A stretch of DNA of 64,000 nucleotides from Symbiodinium kawagutii (lineage: Eukaryota > Sar > Dinophyceae > Suessiales > Symbiodiniaceae): the NCBI GenBank assembly GCA_009767595.1, contig VSDK01015384.1, positions 380,915-444,914 on the forward strand, in the 5' to 3' direction. A program made the translations under genes and the position numbers. Below the pieces are notes generated by a model. The model did no database searches. It was not told where the DNA came from and saw nothing but the letters and a program-made list of their open reading frames with translations. Below, piece by piece: positions 1-9,714 of this stretch (its first letter is position 1; each line of letters opens with the position of its first letter).

Positions 1-2
1 GG

Positions 3-3000
3 AGGAGTGCTGAGGAATGGAGTCAAGCAGAAGAGGTGGAAGTGTCCTTGGCATCGGGGAAAACGAGAATGAGACAAAGCAAAGAGACTGGGACTCTTCT
101 GGTGGAGCATGAGGTACAAGCGATCATTCCAGTATCCAAGCTCACACAGGTTGGGTATGCAGTGCACTGGGATCGAAAGAAGTGCAGAGTGGAAGGGCCC
201 GAAGGGGAAGTACCAGTCAGGGATGCCCAGTGGTGGAGAATACAGTTGGAGAAAAGTTGATGGAGGAGATCGAGAACTACGAGATGCGGAAGTGGAGGAT
301 CAGGACCTTGAAGATTGAGGAGACAACGGAAGAGGAAGAGAGGGTGAAGAAATGCTGGGAGATGTTCCCCAATGTACCTCTCCCGATTGTGGAGGCAGTC
401 CCAGGACGAGGAGACTACGATCCAGCGAAGCTTCCGTGGAATCGAAGAAAGAGACGGCAGGTCGAACAAGCAAAGGTCGTTGTCGTGCACATCTACGCTG
501 GAAAGAAAGATGAGGTGTGGAAGGCCATCGAACAGATGAGTGGAGTTTGCCTTTTGGAGGTCGAACTGAGCCAAGGGGGCGACATGAGGTGCGAGCATCT
601 TATGGGGTACCTGCAGGAGTTGAGTGAGAAGGGGAGGATTGACGTGCTTTTGGCAGGACCTCCTTGCCGCACAGTGTCCCTTTGCAGGTTTCGTCATGGA
701 ACAGATGGAGGACCTCGACCTCTTCGAGCCCGCGATGGAGTGGAAAGGTTCGGACTCAAAGGGTTGACTCGCAGGGAACAGGACCTCGCAGAAGGAGATG
801 CGGTGCTGTGGCTGAAAGCTGTCTACCTTCAGAGGCTTGGGAAAGAGAAGAACCCAGCGATGGAGTGCATGTTCGAGCAGCCAGAAGATCCGCAAGAGTA
901 TGTGGAGAAAGGAGAGAGCATACATCGAGGACTGGGGTTTCCAACCTTCTTGAACTGGCCGGAGACACAGGATATGGTGGAGAAGGGAGGACTTCGACGT
1001 ATCGGATGTGATCAAGGCCGCCTAGGTCATGAGACAAGAAAACCGACAGCTCTCATCACAGATATGCCGGAGGTGCTTGAAGTTGATGGGATGAGAGGGA
1101 AAGGAGGCGGTGAACAGTGGCCAGAAGGATTGGAGGGAAGACTTCAGAGGTCAAGGAGACTGGCATCATGGGCCCCAGGACTGAAGTGGACCATTGCGCG
1201 CGCTATTGAGAGGAAACTGGGACAGAAGGTCCGTGGCGAGGAAGTGGCCGTGAAGGCGGTTAAACCTGCCCAGAAGAAAGAGGCAGAGATGTGGAGGAGG
1301 CACTTCGCTGCGGGACACCTTCCGTATAGGAAGGACTGCGCAATCTGCGCAGAAGCAATGGGAAGAGACCGATGCCGCAAGAGGGTCAGTCACCCGGAGG
1401 TGTTTTGTTTGTCACTAGACATGGGAGGACCCTATGCGGAGGCGGTGGATCAGGATGGTGTGATGGTGAAGTATTTCCTGGCAGCGACATTGACGATCCC
1501 GGTGAAGAAGGGAGAAGCTTTGGTCGCCGGCATCGACAAGCTGAAGGGAGGACCGCAGGAGGACGAAGATGTGCGCACTGTCGACCAGATGATGGAGAAG
1601 GCTCTCGCAGAGTACCGAAGTGCAGAGGAGCCGGAACCTTGGGATCAGATAGTGGATGGGGAGATGGAAGGCCAGGCTGGTGAAGAACAGGCGGTGGAAG
1701 TGAATTGCCAGGTGAGAGCTGATCCAGACCTGGCGTTCATCGAAGAACTTCGTGACTGGCAAGTGTTCAATGTCACGTTGGCCATCCCGTTGGAGAACAG
1801 AAAAGCCAGCACCGTAGTCCAGGCAACATCGAGGTTGTATGCCAGGCTCCGGTCGCTCCATCTGCCGGTGCTGAGGATACACAGCGACAGGGCTCGGGAG
1901 TTTACCAGCAAGGAGTTTGGGCAATGGGCGAGGGCCAGAGATATCCACCAGACTTTCGCAGAGGGCGACGCACCCCAAGGGAATGCGCGCATCGAGAGGG
2001 AGTTGGGGTTCATCAAGGCCTTGACGCGTGCCCAGCTGGTAGCTGCTGGAGAGGGCCGAAGACTGTGGCCACATGCACTGCGGCATGCTGCAGAGTTGCG
2101 GCTTCGCCACCAGTTGAGACAGGTGGGAGTCGAGACCCCGGCTCTGATCCCATTCGGGACGGTGGGCTATGCCAAGAGGAAGTGGTGGCAGAAGGATAAC
2201 GGAGATGACCTTCGTGCAGTACCTCTGTTGCCCCCGAAGGTGAAGGTGAAGATCTTCGGCCCAGCAGGAGATATGTCCCTGACGAGCAAAGCATACAATG
2301 TGCGGCTTGAAGATGGAACATGGATGAGGTCGACAGCCATTGCAATCCCAACACCGAAGAATGTGGAGGGCTATGATGCTGCAGCACGTGAAGTAGCACA
2401 GGCTATTCCACCCCCGGCGGAGGATGTTGGAGGAGCACATGAGGCACAAGGGGAAAACCGGGAGCAACCCGAAGAGGATGGGAACGGAAGGGAAGCAGAA
2501 GAGCTTCCAGCAGAAGCTTTGGAGGAGAGAGAAACAAGGGAGTCTCAGGGTCACGATGGGGAAGAAGGAGAAGAAGCCCTGTTTGAGGATCCGGTGGACT
2601 TTGCTTTTCACAACCTGGAACCCCATCGGGTCATCCAGGTCCCTATGCCACATGACCCTCCTCAACACCGTGTTCGTGGAAAACAAGCCGGGCGAGCTGC
2701 CAAATGCCAGGCAATGCCAGCCCGGGGGGAGTCTGATTCTGATGAAATGGTCAGTGAGGTTGAGGAAATTGACCCGATGGCCGAGCATGAGGTCTTCTAC
2801 ATGAAGAAGGTGAAGAAGAAGGAGGAAAAGAAGAGCTGGGAATGTACTGGATGTGGACTCACCCAAGAAGATGTTGAGAGAAGGATCATGAAGTGTGGAT
2901 TCTGCGGAACAGAAGAAGCAGATGAGGAGAAAAATGACTACAAGGAGTACTGTGGTGACACAGGTTGGGGGGAGTTCAAGATACAACAGCACTATGCGAT

Positions 3001-6000
3001 GGCAAAACTGCTCAGTGAAGAGGTGGCCGTGACCGATGGGAGTGATGCAGGCCAAGCAGACTGGGTAGGGGGCATTGCGGAGCTGTATGAGGAGAAGCAG
3101 AGGCTGGAGGACGAGATAGTGAGAGAAGGAAGGAAGGATGAAGAGGTTCTCCAGACCAGGATGGTGAGTGGACAGGAGGTTAGGCAGACGTTTGAGGAGT
3201 GGAGAGGGGCGATACAAAAGGAGATGGATGTTCTCTTGGAAAAGGCTATTCGTCCCATCTCTCCAGAAGAACGTCAGAAGCTAATCGAGGAAGGAACTCC
3301 GATGGAGCGCATTCCCACCAAGCTGATCACGTTGCTCAAACCGGGAGAAAATGGTGGCCGGAAGAAAGCTAGGATAGTAGCATGTGGAAATTTCGCATCA
3401 TCAGACAGCTCGGATGCGGAGAAAGCCAGTTCCGGAGCAGATGTACTACCACTTCGGTTGATGCTGAGGCTAGCGGCGCATCATGAGTGGGCGGTATCAT
3501 CACTTGACGTCAAAGGAGCTTTCTTGTTGGCACCGAGAAGGAAGAGGACGACCACAATTCTGAAGCCACCCCGAGTTCTGTATGACACCGGGATGTTGCC
3601 CCAGGGACAGGAATGGCTGGTACAGGGAGCTGTTTACGGACTCGTGGAATCACCAGCCGACTGGAGTGCATATCGTGATCAGGAATTGGCAAAGGTGAAA
3701 TGGCAGACCAATGGAGTGTGTTACCACCTGGAGGCCACGAAGGAGATGAACATCTGGATGGTGTTGAACCACAAGAAGGAGGTCCAAGGATACATGGCGA
3801 CCTATGTCGATGATATGCTGATGGTAGGTGAGAAGCCAGTCCTGGAGGGCCTGATGGACAAGATTGGGTCAATGTGGGAATGTTCGACAAGAGAGTTCGT
3901 GGATCCAACGATGAGGTTTTGCGGATGCGAAATTGAGAAGGTGGAGGTCGAAGGAAGGATGGCCTACAAGATGCACCAGAATGCGTACATCATGGAGCTG
4001 GTGAGCCGATACCAAGTCAAGGAGGAGTCGGACTGGCCTGTGCCCAAACTGGAGGAGGCTGGGGGAAATGAAGACCAGCCAGTGGATAAGCAGAAGTTGA
4101 AGGAGGCGCAGCAGCTGGCGGGTGAATTGATTTGGGTGTCAACAAGGACAAGGGTTGACGTGTCGTACGCAGTGGGGGCCATGTGCCGCAGAATGCACAA
4201 GGATCCTGAAGGTGCACTGAAGATGGGGCATCACACCCTGAAGTACTTGAAGAGGTACCCGGATCGAGGTCTGCTGTATTCAAAGTGCGACCAGAGGGAC
4301 TTTGAGGAGGACCAGGATGTGATGGGCAACATTGACCTCATCGAGATCTTCGCAGATGTGAGCTTTGCCCCAGAGGGCGAGGGGCACAGGTCGGTGCAAG
4401 GGGTGGTGTTGAAGGTGGGAGGAGACATCATCCAGTGGCTGACGAGCAGACAGCCGTTCATCACAACTTCGACTGCGGAAGGAGGGCTTGTGGCGTACCA
4501 GGAGGCGCAGGTCATGGGAGATGGCATGATGGAGCTCCTGAAGTCCATGAGAAGACAACCGAGGGCGGCGCTCTATGGCGACAATAAAGCTGCCATCAGC
4601 TTGGCCACCTTGGAGTCAGGGAGTTGGAGGACGAGGCACTTGCGACTACGGGCATCGAAGTTGAGGGAAGTCCTGAGTGCGCGACAGGAAGGGAACCAGT
4701 GGAGCATTCACCACCTCCCAGGAGAACGACTGGTGGCAGATGGGCTCACCAAGACCCTGGTAGGTCAGGCGTTCCAGTCCTTTGTGGGGCGCTTGAGAAT
4801 GCACGGGAAAGAACGACATCCCAAGGTGGCAAACGCTGGCCTCAGGAGCATTGCGAAGGAAGTGGGTCGACAAGTTGCGGGAGTCACCCAGGAGGAAGTC
4901 TACAAGCTCATCGCGGTAGCAGCAGCAACCTTGCTCCTCGGAGGAGAGGTCGTCACAGGAGCACTACTGGTTGCATTAGTGGTGAAGTGGATCGCGGGAG
5001 GAAAGCAAGACCACAAGAGCCATGAGCAAGATCAAGACCCCAACAAGACACCTACAAAAAAGGGTGGGAAAGGTGCTGTATATCCGGCTGGAGGGGCACA
5101 GCCACCCAATTGTAACCCGAAGGATGGAGTGGCACATCCAATGTTTGGGGAAGTTACGGGAGATGATGGGTTTGGGGTAGCTCAGACATCCAAAGGTTCT
5201 CGAACCAATGGATCGGCGCGCGACCCTTGCCGCAGCGATGGAACCGGTGATGTCTTCGTGCGAGCACTTCGAGTTGGAGTACAAGATCGGGAGGCGCCGT
5301 GGAATTGGCCAGAATTTCAAGGAGAACCCGGGGGAAAGGACAAGTGGGATGTCAACTACCTCCAAGAGGGATGGCTGATCCGTGTCCATGGAGAACCCAG
5401 GATGAACCAATTCCATCCAGTCCATGGCAGCACTCCGATCGATGTGGATGGGTTGGAAGTGGAGCGCTGCACGAAGAAGAAGTTCTTCAGTGGTCTGACT
5501 GAAATGGTGACCGATCGATGGACCGATGCCAGACCGATGTTGAAAGGGCATCCACTCTGGAAGGGCTACACGTTCTTCAGGGTGAAGGAAGGCTGGAACG
5601 CAGATGGGATCCGGGAGGCCGTGATGACTTCATCGGGGACATCGTCAACGGCATCGGGCTCAGCAGGATACAGAAGGACTACATCCGGGACGTCGAGAAC
5701 GGCATCGGGATCAGCAGGGAAAGGAAAAGGAACGTCGTCGAGGGGGACAAGATCGACAGGAGGGAAGGGTGGTGAACCACGATATGAGGACACCACAGGA
5801 ACGGAGCCCCCCTGGCGTGAGAGAAATGTGAGGACAGGAGGAACTGTGCTCCACCTTGAACCAGTTCCACAAGGGGGCTATCGAAGGCCGGGTGATGGAC
5901 CTCAACAAAGAGGACAGGCAGCATTGCGACCTGCTCGTCATGAAGAAGAAGAAGTGGACGAGTTCGAGATAGTGGAGCCGAAGCCGTCATTGAGGGCGAT

Positions 6001-7211
6001 GAGATTCACACCACCAGGAGGAGGAGATGATGGTGATGATGACTGGGAAAAAGGTGGAAAAGGGAAAGATGAGAGAAAGGGTACAGGAGAGGCGACGGAC
6101 AAGGGCAAGTCCAAGCGTAAAGGAAAGGATGAGGAGCTCTACAGGGACTACTACAAGGGCTACTTCAAGGGCAAGAACAAGATGGAAGGAGGACTGCCAC
6201 CTCCGCCGCCACCGGTTCCAGGTCCGTACTCAAGACCAGCGGGGTACAATGTGGCCGCTGGGGGTGAGTGGGTAAGAGGATGGAGGAACACATGGACTGT
6301 CCGTAGCAGGGAGACACCAGTGACAGGTTTGTCACATGTTGGACGACCTCCGTCGAACGCAGCCTCTGAGGAACCTAGCACAGGAGGTCAAGCATCGTCG
6401 TCTTCGGGAACTACGCCAAGGCCATGGGGAGGACCTCGGGTTGTTGGCCCCTCGGGAGCCAACACGAAAGTGGGAGGCAGTACCTCCTCTGGAACTCCAA
6501 GAGAAGGAAGTCGCGATGATGGAGCTCCGAGGCAGTTCTATGGGGAGCCGGACCATGACAATATGAGCGGAGAGGAGGTCCTTCGACGGATCAATCGATC
6601 TATGCAGGCTGACTTGGAGAACGAGTTGGAAGAGGCTCGGAGGAACGCACCTAGTGGAGAAGCACCTCGGGAATGGGCGTTCGGCAGATGGGTGTCGCAG
6701 CGACATCCTGCACACAGTCAGTGGAGACCACCAGCTGGTGGNNNNNNNNNNNNNNNNNNNNNNNNNNNNNNNNNNNNNNNNNNNNNNNNNNNNNNNNNNN
6801 NNNNNGAGCTTGGGTTCGAAGAGGATGAGGAGGAAGAGAGAAACCTGGAAACAATTCCAGAGGAAGATGATCGCTCTGACCGAGGACCACCAGATGGGGG
6901 TGACCGCGGAGATGGAGGTGCACCTGCAGGTGGAAATGCCGGCGGAGCTGGAGGCCATGATCATGGAGATCGAGACGAACCAGGACAGAACACCCGTGGC
7001 CGCCCACGGGAGAGAAGTCGATCCCGTGATGAAGGTCGAGATGAAGAAGCCGACTCAAGCCGCCCTGCGGATGGAGAAGCTGCCGAAGGTGAAGTGGCAC
7101 AGCTGGAAGCTGACGCAGAGGCGCGCGGTCTTCAATGTGGATGGATCCGAACTCAAAGCGGAGTCCACACGGTTTGGTTTCACCCAAGGTGAAACAATAC
7201 AAAGGCCTTGA
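3..7211 (+). CDS. Copia-type Pol polyprotein (partial; one frame break, one gap)
   Basis: Open from base 3 in one frame to about 220 (prot-like tail), then in the next frame from about 220 to the gap at 6742. Downstream of the gap the better coding frame runs to a stop at 7209-7211, not the stop at 7190-7192, because 64 N is not a multiple of three and codon use favours this frame. Domains by base: methyltransferase-like Rossmann domain 470-1090; HHCC-like zinc finger about 1300-1350 (H...H...CAIC); integrase with Asp in LSLDMGG (about 1410), Asp in HSD (about 1880) and Glu in ARIERE (about 1990); C-X2-C...C-X2-C zinc ribbon 2840-2910; RT with LDVKGAF (about 3500) and YVDD (3803-3814); RNase H with ADVSF, TSTAE, DNKAA and ADGLTK (4340-4755). 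After RNase H come a hydrophobic segment (4905-4995), a conserved-looking domain (5260-5590) and Gly/Lys/Pro-rich spacer. It would copy and integrate the element. Confidence 0.85.
210..228 (+). other. Reading-frame break in copia polyprotein
   Basis: The upstream coding frame (…GPEGEVPV) stops at 258-260, whereas the downstream frame (GCPVVEN…, LMEEIE…) begins to look coding from about 221. No start codon other than a GTG at 182 opens the downstream frame here. A one-base insertion or deletion, a sequencing error or a programmed frameshift would all fit; a mutation or assembly error is simplest. Confidence 0.6.
470..1090 (+). other. Methyltransferase-like domain within the copia polyprotein
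   Basis: Seen: a hydrophobic strand followed by HIYAG (476-502), an acidic residue after the next strand (LLEVELS), the loop DVLLAGPPCRTVS with a Pro-Pro-Cys (656-664), and FEQPEDP (about 872-892). This order and spacing resemble cytosine-5 methyltransferase motifs I, IV (catalytic PPC) and VI (ENV, here EQP). No clear motif VIII or X was found, so it may be a degenerate or repurposed Rossmann domain. It sits between the protease tail and the zinc finger of integrase. Activity is inference only. Confidence 0.5.
6742..6805. other. Assembly gap (64 N)
   Basis: Unresolved bases inside the copia polyprotein tail. The length is not a multiple of three and the coding frame before and after the gap differs, so the true gap size is probably different from 64. 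Confidence 0.99.
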
Positions 7212-7230
7212 GCAGTGTGTTTCACTCCGT

Positions 7231-7241
7231 GAAAGGGGGAG
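7231..7241 (+). promoter_or_regulatory. Polypurine tract (plus-strand primer site)
   Basis: GAAAGGGGGAG lies 20 bases after the likely polyprotein stop and directly before TGTGAG. This is the position and composition expected for the RNase H-resistant primer next to a 3' LTR. Confidence 0.7.
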
Positions 7242-7500
7242 TGTGAGTGCACAAATCAAGAAGTGTACATGCAGCAGGACATCGGCCGTTACCGGAGGCC
7301 TTTTTTCGTGCTCAAAACAGGCTGTGCCTGCGGCCCCGCTCGTATTTCCTATGGCCACCTTCACCCCACCCAATGACGCGCTTGGGAAGCCACGGCCGTT
7401 CCCCACTCGGTTCCCCCGCGTCTTGCGACCATCGCCACCCTGAAGTTTCCAGCCTGAGCTCCCAAGGTAAGTAGTCCAACTTGCAGGGAGGATCTTAATA
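7242..7500 (+). repeat. Probable 3' LTR of the copia element (end not defined)
   Basis: Begins with TG after the polypurine tract. The matching 5' LTR is outside the window, so the right boundary cannot be fixed; 7500 is only a guess based on the change into a MITE-like repeat at 7505. The interval contains a GC-rich block and a consensus splice donor (GTAAGT at 7467), so either the LTR is short or it carries exon-like sequence. Confidence 0.4.
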
Positions 7501-9515
7501 GGGCGAGCTGGGTCAAGCAGTTGACCAACCAACAACAATGGTTAATGGTTGATGGTTAATAATAGGGGATAATAAGGATAATAACCAACAATAATAGGGG
7601 ATATACCAGCTATATATGGCTATGGGTCAATATGAAGCAACCAATTTTATGGTGGATAATGACCAACCATAGCAAGGGAAACAGCCTGGTTAATGATACT
7701 AGGGAACCAGGGGGACTAAGGGTGAACTGACCCACAGCCATAGGAGTTTATCAAGTAAGATTGACCCCCAAAAAGGGCTTGCCTATCAATATAAGTGATT
7801 TTTTCAGCATGACAATTTGGGGGGTACCCCATCTTGAGGAACCACCAGGTCGATCAATCTGGTGGGCCATTGGTTTTTGTCAAGTGTAAATCTATCCGAA
7901 AAATGAATAGTTGGTATTCCAATATTCCCCATAATGATTGCTGATCAGCATCAACCACCAAACATTGGCAGTGCTGGGTGACATAATCACTTCCCAACAT
8001 CAATGGCGGTCAAGCAGTGAACCACCTGATCAACTACACGGCTGGCGGATGCGAGCCATCCCCAAGATGTTAACTGGTTCGTGGCTTCAACCCCTATGAA
8101 AAATATGTTTGTGAACCGACCAGCCATTTCTTAATACCAGGGAAAGCGAACAATGTCAATGAAAACACAAACCAGTTTATCAACTGGGTAAATCACTTGA
8201 TAAGTAGGGTGAGAAATGCCAGAAAACAAATCGAACAGCACCAATCAACCAAAGACCCAACAATCATAATGTGCAAAAAACGCAACACTTGAAAACTATT
8301 GTAGCAAACACATGCAAACACACATTTTTGGTCTGCTTCCAAGAATGGGCTGTACACCCATTTCTGATTTGCTTACCTCTAGGACATGGACATGTTCAAA
8401 TAGTTTTTGGACTGGCTTGTGGACATATAGTATCCCTATGATCATCAAACAGAAACTCCCACCATCCACCACAACCTAAAATCCAACCACCAGCATCCAT
8501 TTCCCACCAAACAGCAACAAGCCCAGAAAGGATCACCGACCTCATCTTCCAGTAAAACATATGATGGGAATACATCAAAGCACAAACAAAAATCTTTTGG
8601 GTCTCACAACTTGATGATCTTGATAGGTTTTTTTCCAAAGAAAAACATCCAATCCGCTGGTCGCTGGGTAGCTGGGTAGCTGGGTAGCTGGGTAGCTGGG
8701 TAGCTGATAGCTCGGCAGCTGGTAGAAGACCCCAGGCCATGCTTTTCCGAGGCGCTGTGCGTCTGGTCCTTGATTTCATCCAACCTAGGGTGGTCGCTGG
8801 CACCCCAGAGTTTCATTTACTGCTTAAATGAATTTCACACAAATTGTGGGAGATTCTACCACAATAGTGATTCCGCCGGGTAGACCATCGGCGGAATCAA
8901 GCAGGGGACAAGTTGTGATAGACATGCCAGGTATACAGATTTAACTTTTTTTCTGGGTGAATGATAGTAGGGGACGCCACACTCGCGCTGTAGGCACCGC
9001 ACAGCGCCGAGGTGTCTTTCTTTGCAGCGGCCTTCGGCCTCAAGTCCAGGTCGCAGAACCACCAATTGCTGCAGTAAAATCACCAGATTCATCCGGAGTT
9101 CATCAGTTGTAGTGACAGGTAGTTCATTAATCATCATAGTGACAGGTAGTTCATAAATTAGCTAGCACATGCTAGGACTACAAGAGTTAGTATTGACAAA
9201 CAGTTAGTATTGAAGTGGTAGTTGATGAACAGGCTGTGTGTCAGCAGTTCATTAGTCGTGACCAGTAGTCATCAGTTCATCAGTAGGTCTTGCTTCAGGT
9301 GTTTATCAGTTCTTCCAGCAGTTCATCAACAAGCCCACGGCCAGGTACCCCAGCATCTCACGACACTCGCTCTGCAAGTTCTCGAGCAAGGCAGGATACC
9401 GAGCCACCGCCTAAGCAATCCAGGCTTTCGGGCCGCTGAGATGGGGATTCAACCACGGTCAGCTGCCACAGCCCCAAAAAATGTTCGTCAATCAGATCTG
9501 TATCTCTGGGGCTAA
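7373..9515 (+). CDS. Candidate four-exon plus-strand gene, product unknown
   Basis: Not recognised. Four segments agree in splice consensus and phase: 7373-7466 (ATG start MTRLGSHGRS, donor GTAAGT), 8719-8789 (acceptor CGGCAG; GRRPQAMLFRG; donor GTGG), 8994-9049 (acceptor CTGTAG; APHSAEVSFF; donor GTCGCA) and 9299-9515 (acceptor TTCAG; CLSVLPAVHQ, stop TAA). Phases join as 1/2, 0/0 and 2/1. The last exon is also open in a second frame with better codon use (VYQFFQQFINKP, stop 9412-9414), so its frame is uncertain. The first exon lies within or just beside the presumed copia LTR. No signal peptide or domain is evident. Exon identities are inference from sequence only. Confidence 0.35.
7505..7742. 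repeat. MITE-like family 3 copy
   Basis: Inverted-repeat element with ends of the type CTRTGGGTCAAGCAGTT and its complement TGACCCACAGCCAT. A second copy with the same internal phrases (TAATAGGGGAT, GGGAACCAGGGGGACTA) lies at 56192-56415, with shorter relatives at 35200 and 59981. Confidence 0.75.
7748..7852. repeat. Degenerate MITE-like family 1 copy
   Basis: The right half (GGGGTACCCC…TTGAGGAACCACCA) matches the family 1 end; the left half is eroded. It abuts the family 3 copy. Confidence 0.45.
7853..8640. other. AT-rich intron or intergenic DNA
   Basis: No convincing exon. A fragment resembling MITE family 2 (GGTTCGTGGCTTCAACCCC) occurs near 8080. If the four-exon model is right this is intron 1. 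Confidence 0.5.
8664..8706. repeat. Short tandem repeat, 8-bp unit (GCTGGGTA)
   Basis: About five consecutive copies of an 8-bp unit immediately upstream of a candidate splice acceptor at 8717-8718. Confidence 0.9.
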
Positions 9516-9714
9516 GAGTCCCTCGCCCTCTGGAGAATCATCCCACCATGGTTGAAAATCCGAAAAGCAGGCGGAAACCACCAACCTGCTGTGTATAATT
9601 AAGAGGTATACTTAAAATACCCCCCCAAAACAGGAAAAAAAAACACTTAGTTGTATAATTAACCACCAACCTGTTAATATCTGAAAAACCACTAGGCTGT
9701 TTTTGAGACTGTGA

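Larger units (their letters stand above)
1..7241 (+). mobile_element. Ty1/copia-like LTR retrotransposon, 5' end outside window
   Basis: The domain order protease-like remnant, integrase, reverse transcriptase, RNase H is the Ty1/copia order. The 5' LTR, gag and the catalytic part of the protease lie before base 1. The internal region ends with a purine-rich tract at 7231-7241 followed by TGTGAG, the usual junction with a 3' LTR. The element is on the strand opposite to the Ngaro-like element at 26-34 kb. One frame break near 215-225 and a 64-N gap prevent calling it intact. Family assignment is firm; completeness is unknown. Confidence 0.9.

Noticed and set aside
182..200. GTG at 182 as start of the copia polyprotein
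   Set aside because: The upstream frame from base 3 is clearly coding and protease-like, so the polyprotein begins before the window; GTG is only the edge of the shifted frame.
1415..3217. 600-codon open frame on the minus strand
   Set aside because: It is the antisense shadow of the copia polyprotein; the plus frame has recognisable integrase motifs.
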